A DNA stretch of 64,000 nucleotides from Babylonia areolata (GCF_041734735.1 NC_134882.1:24703777-24767776), one strand, 5' to 3'; positions 1-12,153 are shown, numbered from the stretch's first letter. Made by a program: numbers and translations. The notes: a model not told the origin generated them from the letters alone.

Positions 1-128
1 ACTAAAAGATTAGCAATGCTCTCTCCAGAATCTTTTTTTTTTTTTTTTTTTTAATAAATTAATCGATAAGACCAACTGGACCTGCTGATTTGCATTTTTC
101 AGTCTTCTGATTGCAAGTAACACTTCAT
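1..128 (-). mobile_element. LINE reverse-transcriptase fragment (RT N-terminal part)
   Basis: The minus strand reads a typical non-LTR RT entry, [12 protein letters not shown] followed by a GKSAGP-like stretch, then a poly-T/A interruption. It is the left-contig end of the LINE fully visible at 32655-33275. The clade is not certain; an I/Jockey-like group is suspected. Its last ten bases (aacacttcat, 119-128) are the target duplication of the LINE inserted next to it. Confidence 0.7.
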
Positions 129-1352
129 TTCCTGTCACAAATGGTGTCAAGCAAGGCTGCGTCCTGGCTCCAACACTGTTCAGCCTCATGTTCTCAGCAA
201 TGCTTACTGATGCCTTCAGAGATGGCGATGCTGGAATCGGCCTAAAGTACCGAACAGATGGCAAGCTGTTTTAACCTCAGAAGATTTCAAGCAAAAAAGA
301 AGGTCATGACAGACATCATCAGAGACTTTTGTTTGCTGATGATTGTGCCCTCAACGCTCGATCTGAAGGCTGACATGCAACTCAGCGTCGACAAGTTTGC
401 CACTGCCAGCAGGAACTTCGGCCTTACCATCAGCACGAGGAAAACTGAAGTTCTCCATCAGCCAGCCCCAGGGAAACCCCACGTTGAGCCCAACATCACA
501 GTCAACGGTCAGAGACTCAGTGCGGTGGAGCGGTTTCACAATACCTTGGCAGCACACTGTCATGAAATGCAACCATCGACGATGAAGTGAACGTCAGGAT
601 TGCAAGAGCAAGCGCAACTTTTGGTAGACTCAATGCAAATGTTTGGAACAGAAGAGGCATTGGTCTTGAGACCAAACTAAAGGTCTACAGAGCAGTAGTT
701 CCTCCCCACACTACTGTACGCCTGCGAAACTTGGACAGTGTACCAACGACATGCCAAGAAGCTGAACCACTTCCACACAACATGCCTAAGGAAGCTACTG
801 AACATCAATTGGCAAGACAGGACCCCAGACACGGAGGTGCTTGCAAAAGCCACCCTTCCCACATCTTCACCATCCTGATGCAGTCCCAGCTTCGCTGGGC
901 TGGACACGTGGCGCGCATGCCAGACCATCGGCTGCCCAAAAGGCTCTTCTATGGCGAGCTGCAACAAGGGAAGAGATCACACGGAGGTCAGAAGAAGCGC
1001 TTCAGAGATACTCTGAAAGTCTCTCTGAAAGCGTTTGATATCAACCCTGACTCCTGGGAGGAATCTGCAGTGGACCGTGACAAATGGCGCGCTGCTGTGC
1101 ACAAAGGGCGCCAAGTTGTGCGAGGCCAACAGGACTGCTGCAGCTGTTCAGAAGAGGCAGGCCAGAAAGTCACGGGCAAACAAGCTCCCTGACAATGATT
1201 GCCTGTCTTTGTCTGCCCCAACTGTCAGCGAACATTTCATGCGCAAATTGGACTATTCAGCCATCTGCGCACTCACAGATAGATTCATAGCATCCCTCCA
1301 TCCCCAGCTGGATGACAACGATGGTCATCATCGATCTCGATGGACACACACC
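129..1352 (+). mobile_element. 5'-truncated LINE with C-terminal C2H2 finger
   Basis: The reading starts inside the RT palm (VTNGVKQGC) and continues through an LFADDCAL active-site box near 330-350, then RLNANVWNRRGIGLETKLKV, LRWAGHVARMPDHRLPKRLF and KKRFRDTLKVSLKAFDI. It ends in a C2H2 finger (CPNCQRTF...HLRTH) followed by a short 3' UTR. Several frameshifts break it. It is flanked by a 10-bp direct repeat, aacacttcat, at 119-128 and 1353-1362, so it inserted as a 5'-truncated copy into the minus-strand LINE around it. This LINE family is widespread in aquatic animals; I do not assign a clade name. Confidence 0.88.
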
Positions 1353-1620
1353 AACACTTCATCTCTAGATATTACTCTATCATACACATACAGTCATCAA
1401 TATCCACAACTTATTCCTCACCAATTTCTTATCATTTTTTTCTTATATATTTTTTGAAGTGTTGAAACCAATTATCAACAGTAATATCATTCAAACTATT
1501 AAAGGTTGTGATTTCTTCTTCATTATCTTGTGAATTTCACCCCAAAACATCTGCTGATCATCAACAGGAGTATAAAAAAATCATTTAATAATGTTTCATC
1601 ATATTCCTTCTTTTTCTTTT
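1353..1620 (-). mobile_element. Continuation of the interrupted minus-strand LINE
   Basis: The minus strand reads ITTFNSLNDITVDNWFQHF, a linker typical of the stretch just before the RT domain in this LINE type. It sits directly upstream, in minus-strand order, of the RT entry at 1-128 once the inserted element 129-1352 is ignored. Stops interrupt it. From 1620 to about 1810 I recognise nothing. Confidence 0.5.
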
Positions 1621-1810
1621 AATCAAGTTTCTATACTCACGTCTTGCAATACAAAGCACGGCTTTGTCATTCACATCCAGTGTTTTTCTATATGTTCTTA
1701 ACCTCTTCACTGCTAGGACGTTTTGCAAAAGCCTATGCTAAGAAAATTTTCAGAAAAAACAAGAAAAACACTCCAATGATTTTAATGTGCTTATATTTCA
1801 AAAAGTACTA

Positions 1811-2040
1811 AATAATAATAATAAAAATGGTATTTATATAGCGCTGAATCTTGTGAAGAGACAAATCAAAGCGCTTTCACACCAGTCATTCACACACATG
1901 CATAACTTTAAAAACTGTAGAAACTAAAGACAAGGAAGGGCAGGCAAGGGAGGCTATTTTGGGAAGAGGTTGGTTTTAAGGCCAGACTTGAAAGAGCTGA
2001 GTGTGGAGACTTGACGAAGCGAGAGAGGAAGTTCATTCTA
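1811..2040 (-). mobile_element. L2-type LINE 3' end fragment
   Basis: This is the reverse complement of the 3' end of the L2-type LINE at 2839-4302: the C-terminal coding end, the UTR with its repeated agcgc/gcgctt boxes, and the (ATT)n tail, here at 1811. It is a short, strongly 5'-truncated copy in the opposite orientation. Between 2041 and 2246 nothing is recognised. Confidence 0.75.
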
Positions 2041-2246
2041 ATTGCATGATAAGTGCATAAAAGTATATATCAAATGAAAGAAAAATGAACCAAGATTTTG
2101 TTTTTAATACTCACATGTTTCAAATAATGAGTCAATCTGACACAAGAATTCCATAAAATGCCATAAAAAAAGGGACTGTCATTCCATCATGTAGGTGCTA
2201 CAATATCAACCAGGTTATCAACCAGTCTTTCTTGTGACTGTTGTGA

Positions 2247-2838
2247 TCAACCACACACACTGTCAAGGCTGAGCAACAGTGGTCCAGGTCCATAAGACTC
2301 CAACACAGTCCACACAAAGAATGGAAAGGGTGTACTCACCCAGCATTTATTGCCAGTAAAATTTCGCATCCAACTCCCTGACACATCCACAATTCCAAAT
2401 CCATGTACTGTTAATGTTTTCTTAACCGAATATACCCAATTTTCCTTCCCTCTCTCATGTTCGTTTAATAACTTGTTTACAAAGTCTCGATGCAGGAAGA
2501 CTAACCAATATTTAACACATTTCACATATGATCTGATAAGTAATGGGTATCTTCCAGTCTCTCCGTATAACACAGTGTTCGATGCATGCAAAGGTACCTT
2601 TAAAAAAACGTTTGATAGCAAAAGTGTGCACCTTTTTCAAAATCTTTATTATCACCAAGTCCCCATATTTCAGAACCATAGGTCAACATTGGTTCAACTT
2701 GAGCATCAAAAAGTTTCCAGAAAATAGATGAATCCATGGAACCTAGTTTATGTAAGCATCTCAACATACAGTTTTGTATTTTTTAATAAATATGTTTGGA
2801 CTAACACATATAACATGAAAATGTGATCTATGTGCTGT
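2247..2838 (-). mobile_element. LINE C-terminal region, minus strand
   Basis: The minus strand encodes a post-RT region (YGSEI-type box, then ASNTVLYGETGRYPLLIRSY, VKCVKYWLVFLHRD and WVYSVKKTL), characteristic of a LINE ORF2 C-terminal half. The YGSEI box is clearest in the right-contig copy. It lies just left of a plus-strand L2 insertion and may be the rest of the element at 4303-5130, with the RT palm missing between them. Confidence 0.7.
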
Positions 2839-4302
2839 AACATTTTGAAAAACTATCGACCAGTTTCTTATCTTCCGTTCCTGTCCAAACTCATTGAAAA
2901 AGCTGTCCTGAAGCAGCTCAACAATCACCTTTGTTTCAACAATCTCATCCACCCATTTCAGTCTGCCTATCGTGCTGACCACAGCACTGAAACCACTCTC
3001 CTCCACATCCTGAATAACCTACTGCTAGCGTCTGACTCCCTTCTCACTCTTCTCGATTTGTCAGCCGCCTTTGACACGATAAACCATTCAATCCTTCTTT
3101 CCCATCTTCACTTTACATTTGGTATCAATGGCACTGTTCTAAACTGGTTCAAATCTTATCTCACTGATCGATTCCAGTCTGTCATTGTTGACAATTTCCA
3201 GTCTGAACCCGTTAAAATTGAACATGGAGTCCCACAGGGATCTGTTTTAGGCCCAGTGCTCTTCACACTGTACACTGCTCCTCTCGCTGAAATTGTCAAC
3301 CGCCATAATGTCAGTCATCATTCTTATGCTGATGACACTCAACTCCAGAAGAGTGACACCCCCGAAAAACTGTCGCCGCTCTTGCAAGAAACATCCAACT
3401 GCTTCCTGGACATTCAAAATTGAATGACTCTAAATAGGTTACAATTGAACATGGACAAAACTGAAGCAATGATCATAGGAACTAAACAAAAACTCTCTTC
3501 CATCACAACTGACACAATCAAACTTAGCAGTACATCCATCCCTCTTTCCAGTTCAGTCAGGAACCTCGGCGTTGTCCTTGACAACACACTGTCCATGCAA
3601 AAAATTATCAGTCAGACATGTCAATCCTGCTACTGTCAATTGCGGCGCTTCAGTTCCATCCGGAAATATCTGTCCATTGACGCAACATCTAGACTTGTTG
3701 TTTCTCTTATTCTCTCTCGCCTTGACTACTGCAACTCTCTATTGTCTGTTTGCCCACTTCATCCATTCAGTCCCTTCAGTGCATACAAAACTCTGCTGCA
3801 CGACTTGTCCTCAGAAAGAAAAGATCTGAGCACATCACTCCTCTTTTGCAACATTTCCACTGGCTCCCTGTCTCACACAGAATAAAGTACAAGATCAGCA
3901 CTCTGTTATAAATGTATTTACAAATCAGCCCCTTCCTATCTCTGTGGCTGCCTTCACCTCTACACTCCATCTCGTTCACTACGATCAGCTTCGGATCCAC
4001 TCTGTTTACGCATACCCAGATTCAAGCTCTCGACTGTTGGCCGCCATTCTTTCTCTGTCTCTGGACCTTGCAACTGGAATGAACTTCCTCTTTCGCTTCG
4101 TCAAGTCTCAACACTCAGCTCTTTCAAGTCTGGCCTTAAAACCCACCTCTTCCCAAAATAGCCTCCCTTCCCTGCCTCTTCCTTGTCTTCAGTTTCTCCA
4201 GTTTTAGAGTTATGCGTGCGTGTGAATGACTAGTGCGAAAGCACTTTGATTTCTCTCTGCACAAGATTCAGCGCTATATAAATACCATTATTATTATTAT
4301 TA
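2839..4302 (+). mobile_element. L2/CR1-type LINE, 5'-truncated
   Basis: The RT starts at NILKNYRPVSYLPFLSKLIE and runs through [31 protein letters not shown] and a YADDTQL catalytic box near 3324-3344. The family's C-terminal signature follows (HWLPV-type region, ASDPLCLRIPRFK-type strings in shifted frame, SSFKSGLKTHLF). The 3' end has gcgctatataaatacc and an (ATT)n tail. There is one stop after LDIQN and at least one frameshift late in the frame. It interrupts minus-strand LINE sequence on both sides. Confidence 0.88.
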
Positions 4303-5130
4303 ACCTGATCGAAAGCCAGCTTGCTCTTCATTGATCTTTTCTTCCCTTTCTGTCCATTTTGTCAATCTTCTGTTTAAAATTTGAGTGTATACTTTACTGA
4401 CAATGCTTGTGAGTGCAACACCACGATAGAAATCAGGATTATTCGGGTCTCCTTTTTTGTGAATAGGGATAATAATTGATTCAGCCCATTCTGCAGGAAA
4501 AATTCCATCGTTAAATAGTCTGTTAAACAACACCAGAAAGTCAACAACAGCTGCATTTGCTTGCTTCAACATTTCACTTAAAATTCTATCTGGGCCTGCA
4601 CTTTAACCTGTTTTCAAGTTCTTTATGCTATCTATCACTTCTTGTCTGCAAATCGGGTCATTAAATAATGGTTCTTCAAAGTCACTAGCATCCTCAACCA
4701 CCACATCCTCCTGATCAGTATTTTCACTAGTTTTAAACACATTAGAGAAGTGGTCATGCCACTGTTGGATTCTGATATTATTGTAAACAAATGATTTTCT
4801 GTTAAGAGATCTTACTGCTGACCAAAACAAAATTGAATCTTTGATTGAAGCTTTTAATTTATGAATCTTAATTTCTCAAACTCATGTTTCTTTCTTCTCT
4901 TGAGAAGGGTATATTCCTTCCTTTCATTTATGTAACTCTCTTTACGTTCTCTTTTATTTTGTTCAGTTTTACACTTTTGATAACTTTTATGGAAGCCCGT
5001 GACATGCTTCTTCTTCCTTTTACACTCATCATCAAACCAGTCATTGCATGCTTTCTATCCTCTTCCAACTGTTCGAATCATGCAAGCAGCAGCTCTGTAC
5101 AATGCTCATGAAAAAAGTTCAACACAACTG
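4303..5130 (-). mobile_element. LINE linker and RT entry, minus strand
   Basis: On the minus strand, from 5130 leftwards: a basic linker (CNDWFDDECKRKKKH, then NERKEYTLLKRRKKHEFEKL), then FWSAVRSLNRKS, QQWHDHFSNVF, SAGPDRILSEML, WAESIIIPIHKKGDP and INEEQAGFRSG. There it is cut by the L2 insertion. A few stops and frameshifts occur. The endonuclease domain is absent. Confidence 0.78.
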
Positions 5131-5149
5131 TTTACATTAAAGACACAGA

Positions 5150-6060
5150 GAGAGAGAGAGTGGGAGAGATAATGATAATGATAGTTTATTCAACAAGGCC
5201 ATGGCCCCATTTGATTGGGTGATTACAAATTTTGTATGAACAGATTTACAGAAGGATATAATCTTACTACATGCATACACAAAGCTCTGTTCTGTTAAAC
5301 CAATCATGAAACTACATCGTTTTGATGACTTGTCAATAAATATGGCAAGATTCGAAATAATGTTATCATTTGTACAAGACAGAAGTGATATAACCAAAAA
5401 ATACTTGGTCTGATATAGTATCTCAACAGAATATATCTTTGTCTCGAGTCATCTGATGCAGGACAACATAATATGAAATAAACTTCACCTTCTTTTGCAG
5501 ATCTACACAACGGCCATACCATATCATTTACAGTGCTGGTCTTGTACCTTTTACTGTGCACATTGATATCAGATACACCAAAACGAAACCTTGTTAAAGG
5601 GCATTTAATGACTCAGTTAATATTCATTACTAAATATGGTTCTGTTAAATGATTCATTTTAAACAATCTGAACAAAGAAAATCTTTCACTATTTTTTCAT
5701 GGTAGTTCCACTCCGACATCTGCAGTTTACTAAATATGGTTCTGTTAAATGATTCATTTTAAACAATCTGAACAAAGAAAATCTTTCACTATTTTTTCAT
5801 GGTAGTTCCACTCCGACATCTGCAGTCAACCATACACTGTTTAAAGTAAACAAGAAAATCACGAATACATCCAACCCCTTGATTAAGCCACACAAACGCT
5901 AAACCTTTATTACATAAACATTTTTTAATAATGGTAACCCATGTTACCCTTCCCCTGACATCTAAATCAAGTAACATTTTATTAGCTTGAGTAGGTAATC
6001 TGCATTCATTTATTTGAACCAGTTTTTTCCAATACCTTATGCATTTCACATACAAATCAA
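5150..6060 (-). mobile_element. LINE C-terminal region and 3' end, minus strand
   Basis: The minus strand gives YVKCIRYWKKLVQINECRLP and GLAFVWLNQGVGCIRDFLVY, then a cysteine-rich end (DMVWPLC...ILCCP). The 3' tail TTGAATAAACTATCATTATC ends at a GA-rich tract at 5147-5170. It is the same LINE type as 2247-2838 but a separate copy, since the C-terminal part is present twice. A 100-bp tandem duplication lies inside it. Confidence 0.75.
5627..5826. repeat. Perfect 100-bp tandem duplication
   Basis: Unit 1 (5627-5726) is repeated at once as unit 2 (5727-5826); each starts ttactaaatatgg and ends catctgcagt. It lies in the C-terminal part of a minus-strand LINE and is also present in the right-contig copy. 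Confidence 0.95.
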
Positions 6061-6156
6061 TATTAATCGGTCATTTGACATTCTTCTGTCAACCTGCAAG
6101 CTGTAGCTTTTCTATCTCCTACTTTTTCCAACTCCCCAATCTCAACACCATACTGA

Positions 6157-6720
6157 ACTTGTCAGCTCTTGTGATCAAAACAACTTAGAACTCAACACAT
6201 CAAAAACAAAAGAATTAATTTCAGATTTCAGGAAGACCAAATCTGACCCCTTACCACTTGTCATTAAAGACAAGCAAGAAGAAAACATTGATGAATTCAA
6301 GTTTCTCAGACTGATCATTTCTAATCGTTTGAAATGGGAGAAAAATATAGAAAATATCATTAAGAAAGCACAACAGCACCTGTACTTTCTTCGGTGCCTA
6401 AAAAAAGTTAAGAATTAAAAAAGAAATCATGGTTGATTTATACAGAGCTGTCATTGAAAGTGTATTAACCTTTGCTATTACTGTTTGCTAAGGAAACATT
6501 CCACGGCAGAAATCACAGCTCTGAACTGAATCATAAAAACTGCCACCAAGATTATCGGGCTGATCTACCTTCTCTAGGTGACAAAAAAGCAGCTTTTGGG
6601 ATTTTCGAGATACTCCCTTTGGGTCGTCAGTACAGAAGTATAAGGACCAAAGCCAATCGCTTCGCCAAAAGGTTTTTCCCCAAAGCCGTCAATGCCCTGT
6701 CTCTTAAATAAATCCAGTAT
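6157..6720 (+). mobile_element. Rex1/CR1-like LINE 3' fragment
   Basis: The plus strand reads NLELNTSKTKELISDFRKTK, then KKAQQHLYFLRCLKK, LLPLGRQYRSIRTK-like and NRFAKRFFPKAVNAL. This is the usual end of Rex1/CR1-group reverse transcriptases. It is 5'-truncated, lacks the RT catalytic core and has several stops. It ends just left of the DIRS element. Confidence 0.75.
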
Positions 6721-6746
6721 GATTAAAGAGCATTGTGCAGTCAACA

Positions 6747-7047
6747 GGAGGAGTTTGTATTATACTCCATGTTTGGTGTTAAATATACTTACCATGTCAA
6801 ACTGATGCAAACTAGGCCTATTGGTTTGCTCTGCTTGGCCAAATTTCGCGCGGTGAAAAGACGGGCCCACCCGCTCTCAGCCAATCAAACGCCTCTAAAA
6901 ACTATAAGCGCTTAACCATTCCGTGGCCATGAACAAAAATGCCCCATGAGAACCACGGCGGAGACGCGGGGACGGACGGGCGGGCATTCGAGTTTGACAT
7001 GGTAAGTATATTTAACACCAAACATGGAGTATAATACAAACTCCTCC
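6747..7047. repeat. 57-bp perfect inverted repeat at the 3' side of the DIRS element
   Basis: Bases 6747-6803 (starting ggaggagtttgtattatac) are the exact reverse complement of 6991-7047, around a GC-rich loop of about 187 bp. The sequence just right of it (7048-7085) also matches the reverse complement of the far right end. Such a complementary junction block is typical of the DIRS replication scheme. Confidence 0.9.
6772..6922 (+). repeat. DIRS terminal arm, left
   Basis: This arm is the inverted partner of 12553-12709. The shared core runs from taccatgtcaaactgatgc to the taagcgcttaa box, and the two arms are nearly identical. Confidence 0.88.
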
Positions 7048-7115
7048 TTTTGGTGTCATATACTGTACCATGTCAAACTGATGCAGAATTTAAAGCAAAT
7101 GGAGGAGGGCAACGC

Positions 7116-8258
7116 CTACTGGTTCATATGGGGAGCCCTTGTAACTGAGACGGCAGTGTTAGCCGCGACAAAGGAAATCCCCTTGGAACCGTCAGCCCTG
7201 GTCATACGGAAATTCCTGAGGTAGAAGTTGATGAAGGGATTCTCAGACCGCCAGAAGGCTGCCTCCAAGACATGCTGCGTTGGCACTGAGTGCTGGAAAG
7301 CAGCCGAAGTAGCTATGGCCCGCACTTCGTGTGCTCTGGGATGAAGACAGCTGATATCCCTGTGTGCATGAGAGTAGGCTCTACGAATGACTTGGGAAAC
7401 CTGGCGGGAAATGGTGCCTGCAGCAATGTCTTTCTTGTAATTCTCATTGAGGGAGATGAGCAGACACCTCTGAGAAGAACGCCTATGGCGAGACCTATCC
7501 CAATAATATTTGAGACACCGAACAGGACAGGTGCCTATCCTCATCATCTTGGGCAAGAATATCAGACAAAGGTCTGACTCTCAGAGAGGGGGAAGGAACC
7601 TCAGGGTCTTGGTTCTTAGCCAGAAACTCTGGAAGGAAACGAATAGTGATGGAACCATCTCTGTGGAAGGCCAGATCTTGTGGCATTCCACTAAGCCCAT
7701 GCAGCTCACTTCTATGACTGCCTGTGGCCAGCCACAGAAGGAAAGTGGTCTTGAGGGTGAGGATGTCAAAAGGAATAGTCCCCAATGGTAGGAAGGGCTG
7801 TTTTCGAATGAAATCCAGCACCAGGAACAAGTCCCAGAGGGGCACTCTTCTGGGGTCTCTAGCTTCCTTCAGAGGGGCACCCCTAGCCACCTCTCTGAGC
7901 AGGCAATCCGCTTCCAAGGCGGAACCACCTAGCTGTTTGCAATGTGGTACGGAAGGCAGACCTGTACCCTCGCCCAGAACTAGCAGACAGGATGAACCGA
8001 GGAGCAGAGAGCCAGAAAGTTGGCCAGCTGCATGCTCGTAAGGTTCGTAGGGGTAATGCCCTGAGCTGTACACCACCGCAACCATTTCTTCCAGCGAAAG
8101 TCATACAAAGTCTCCGTTCCCTGCCTCCTTGCTCTGGTGACTATGGAGAGGAGGTCAGAGGAGGCAGACCCCTGGGTCAGCACAGCCGACACAGAGGCCG
8201 ACCGAGGGGTCGAGGACTTCAATGGTGATGCTGACAGTTCCGACCGCACAGCAGCCAT
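7116..8258 (-). mobile_element. DIRS tyrosine recombinase region
   Basis: The minus strand encodes a phage-integrase-like fold with a core-binding part (FRWKKWLRWCTAQGITPTNL) and a catalytic part containing HPRAHEVRAIATSAAF, the HxxR box expected of tyrosine recombinases. It is the last coding part of the element, and the region is broken. Confidence 0.82.
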
Positions 8259-8313
8259 GCGTGCTGGTGGAGCAGTTGAGGATTGGAATGCGGAGTGCCC
8301 GAGCGAGGCTGCC

Positions 8314-10148
8314 TCAGCAGATGAGATTTGGTTTCAAGTTCCAGGGGTGGGAACATGTGTCAGGGACTGAAGGTCCGGAAACCAGGTCTGGACTGGCCAT
8401 TTCGGCGCAATGAGGATCAGCTGCGGGTGTTCCAATCTGTCTTTCCGTATCACCTTGGACAGAATTGGAAAGGGAGGAAACGCGGAGGCAATCAGACTGC
8501 TCCAATCTAAAGAGAGAGCATCCACTGCCCACGCTTCTGGGTCGGCAACCGAAGAGACGGAAGTGGGAAGTCTCTTGTTGAACAAGGTCCACCATCGGCC
8601 GAAACCACTGTTCCCACACCCCCTGAAGGCTGTCCTTGTCCAGGGTGCACTCTGTGCGTATGACACTCTTGGACCTGCTAAGAGCATCTGCCAAGAAGTT
8701 GGTTTTTCCTGCTCAGTGTCTCGCTGAAAGTGCAATGCCCTTGCTGTGGCACCAACGGAGGAGAGCCTCAGTCCGCATGGAGAGGTCTGCCGAGTGCGCT
8801 CCCCCCATTTGTTCACATAACATGCGACCGTCGTCTTGTCCGTGAACAAGCGGATGGTCTTGCCAGTGGCCTCCCCCATGAAGTGCAGGAGAGTCCTGCG
8901 AACTGCCTCCAGTTCCAGAACATTGATGTGGCACAGGCGCTCCTCCGGGGACCAAGTCCCTGCTGCATAGAGTGAGTCCATGTGGGCTCCCCAGCCCAGG
9001 AAGGAGGCGTCTGTGAAGAGTGCCACCTGAAGAGTAGGTGGGGCTAAGGGCACCCCCTGTGTCCGAAGGGGGTTGATTAACCACTCTGATGTCACCTCGA
9101 GGAACCACTCGCCCAGACATATCTGGGTATCCCATGGCTGAGTGCTCTGGGACCGGCGTAACCTCAGTGCCCTCTGGAGAGGGCGCTTGAGAACCCTGTC
9201 CAGGGGAATGAGAGGTGCCGTGGACTCCATCATGCCCAAGAGGGAAGAAAGTGTCTCCGCTGTATCTTGGGAGGAGTGGCGCCAGTGGCTGAGGAGGCCT
9301 GCCAGACAGTCCCAGTGATCTGGCGCCAGAGAGACTATCATAGACCGCGTGTCGAATCTCATCCCTAAGAAGTCGAAGGACTGACGTGGGGACAGATCGC
9401 ATATCTGCTGGTCCATGAGGAAGCCCAGTTGGGAGCAAAGGTCTAGAAGTCTGGCCGTATGACTCAGGCACAGGGCCTGCGACTGGGCCAGGATAAGCAA
9501 GTCGTCCAGGTACACACAGAGACAAATGGATTCCGAGCGGACGATGGACACCAATTCCCGCAGCACCTTGGTAGACAGGAAAGGGGCAAGGGACAGACCA
9601 AATGGGAGGGCCGGGAACTGGAACCCCTTGTCCCTCCACACGAACCTCAGGTACCGACGGGATGCCGAATGGATGAGTATATGAAAATAAGCATCTTCCA
9701 GATCGATAGAGGTAGGCCAATCACCTTGTTGGATGGTCTCCCGAATCTGTGCCTGTGTGTCCCTCTTGAATTTGATTTTGGGGAGGAATTTGTTGAGGGG
9801 GTACAAGTCCAAAACTGGTCTCCACCCTCCCGAGACCTTTGGAATCACCAAAAACCAGCCGTAAAAACCGGGGCCCGGGTCCGAGAGTTGAGATATAGCC
9901 CCATGAGGAGTGGGTGCGATATCTCTTTTTCTAGGACGCTCTCCTGCTCCGTCGAGCTGGGCACCTAAGGAGGAGGAGTGGATCTTAGAGGGGGGAGGTC
10001 CTCCACCCAAGACAGCATGTACCCAGACTCTAGCACCGACATAATCCCGTCGTTGAGTCCCAGAGCACACCACTGATGTGCATGCCGGGACAAGTTTCCT
10101 ACTTGGAGGGGCTGAACGACTGGCGGTGCTGAATCGGGGCCCAGTCAT
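8314..10148 (-). mobile_element. DIRS reverse transcriptase and RNase H region
   Basis: The minus strand reads GPGFYGWFLVIPKVSGGWRP, then SIDLEDAYFHILIHSASRRY, a YLDDLLILAQS catalytic box and an RNase H part (ALFTDASFLGWGAH, INVLELEAVRRTLLHF, LFTDKTTVACYVNKWG). This is the RT/RH type shared by DIRS elements. The longest single reading frame of the window lies here, but the region as a whole is not intact. Confidence 0.9.
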
Positions 10149-10208
10149 TGTGGGTGCTGCCTTCTGGCCTTGGGCATGGCCGGTCGGCTTGGACGGACAT
10201 AAGGTGGT

Positions 10209-12153
10209 TTATTCCTCTGCCCCCGATTCAGCACACGCTGCCTTGACAGGCGGCGTGGTATATGGAGGGGCCCTGGTGGCCGGTCTCTTCAATGGCATAG
10301 AACCCTGGAGCCCATGAGAGGTGTGGGCCAAATATGAGGCCACCTCCCTGTTTGTCTCTGCCCTGTGGCTGACAAAATGGGGCAGGAACTGGCTGAAGAG
10401 GGAGTGCTGCTGTGCTGGGATGGACCGCAGGGCAGCCCTCTCCTCCACAGGAATGTTAGAGAGGCTGAAAATGGCATCACGCCGCGCTAGCACAGTACTG
10501 AAGTGAAGGCTGGTAGCTGTGTCTGCAGCTGCCGTGAGACCAGATGCTACCCTATTGCCAAAAGCGTGTAACCTCTGGTCGGTGAAGAGGCCCGGCGGGA
10601 CTGAGGAAGGAGACCCCTTGTCCTGATTAACCGGACACTGTTCCCACAGCTCATTGGCCCTGTGAAGGAACGTGTCGAAGGTGTACACCGTGGAAACCTC
10701 GAGGGGGCAGCGGCGGGCCAATTTGTCCCACTCTGCTAACGTTTTAAAGTATAGGTTAGCTGAAGTGGGGAAGGTGGTGCGCTGTGAGACCAACATCCTG
10801 TCCTGTGCGGAGGGCTCTGCTGCGCTGTAGGCAGGGTGGTCCTGTGTGTACCAGGACCACACCCCTCCCTTGGAGGAATCTTAAAGAAACTTTCCCGGGG
10901 AAAAGGCGCCCGGGGCATAGAGGGACTCCCTGCCTGGAGGAGGGATGGAAGCAGCACCCCTGACAGTGCGGGCTGGCTTATTAAGCCATACCTGCACCAT
11001 TTCTGGCACTCTGAGTTGCCTTGTGGTTCTGGAGTTAGAGTCACATGGCGTAAGGAGGGTCAAGGGTAACAAAGTAGCCTGAGGGACTGATTCGGCATAC
11101 GTGACCCTATTGGGGAGGGTCAGTTGGAGCTCGGCAAAGTCCGAGTTTGGTTCAGGCTGGTCCCTAGGGAGGCATGGGCTCAATCTGTCCCCCCTGGGAT
11201 GTGGGCGAAGAGTGCTCATCTGCTTGTTCGTCCTCATCCGAAGACAGGGGCTCCCACTCTTGTTCGCAGTCCATCCCCTGCTGGGTGCCATCCCAAGTGG
11301 ATGTACCCACTGGGGCGTCCTGTGAGCTGTGGTCAGCCCAGCGGGATGAGCTGGGACGATCCCGAGCCGGGACCATGGCCGCCACTGTTATGTCCTTGTC
11401 ACCTGAAGCGGGTGGGGAGCGTGTGGACCGTAGGTCCAACCATGCTTGGGATGGTGGGTGCCACACCTTTTCAGAGAGGGCGTCCCTGGATGCAAGAGTG
11501 ACCCACGAGTGCTGTGTGGGGACAAACACCCACTCATCTCACTGTAGGACCGAGGGCTGGGCAGGTGGGGACTGCCGGCTCCGCCGGGCCGAGTAGGGCC
11601 CCTGAGCAGCCGTCGGTCCTGACAAGGAGGCCGTTGTGACCGTGGAGGTCACCTGTGGGTTGACAGAGGCCCGATTTGTGGACAGAGTGGCAATATTGGT
11701 CGAGGAGCTCGACCTGACCGACAAGAAGTCGATCCCACTTGTCGGGGCTGTGTGTGTCACCCTGTGAGATGTGCTGGGTTGGGTCCGGTGGGGAGCGGAC
11801 AAGGGGCTGGCCCTTGGTGCTCCCGGCAACCCAGTGTGCACCCTAGGTGCACCCCAGTACGGGTAGAATGGGGGTAACCACCCGTGGGCACCAGCCATAC
11901 TGTGACCCGAACCCAGTGGTGGGGGAGGCGGGTCGACAGAGAAGGGAGGAGGGGGAACAACAATGGGGCACGTGAGGGCCGTCTCCGAGTGGGGACCCGG
12001 GTAATGGCCGGGCGCGGCCTCCCCTTGGGAGTCCGCACCTAGCTGCGAGTCCCCACAGCACGGAGATGACTTGCCATTCACCCTTCTCCCTGCCTCGCGC
12101 TGGGACACCTCGGGAGGCGACGCTCGTACCTCTTTCCCCCCGGTCCCCTTCAT
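10209..12153 (-). mobile_element. DIRS gag-like region
   Basis: The minus strand is proline-, serine- and charge-rich at its start and then carries a helical stretch (LYFKTLAEWDKLARR, FDTFLHRANELWEQCPV, GNRVASGLTAAADTATSLHF). It ends in a basic low-complexity tail. Position and composition fit the first, gag-like reading frame of DIRS elements. It is broken. Confidence 0.65.

Noticed and set aside
7724-11596. Long plus-strand open frames across the DIRS region
   Set aside because: They are shadows of the GC-rich minus-strand coding frames, with no recognisable domains.
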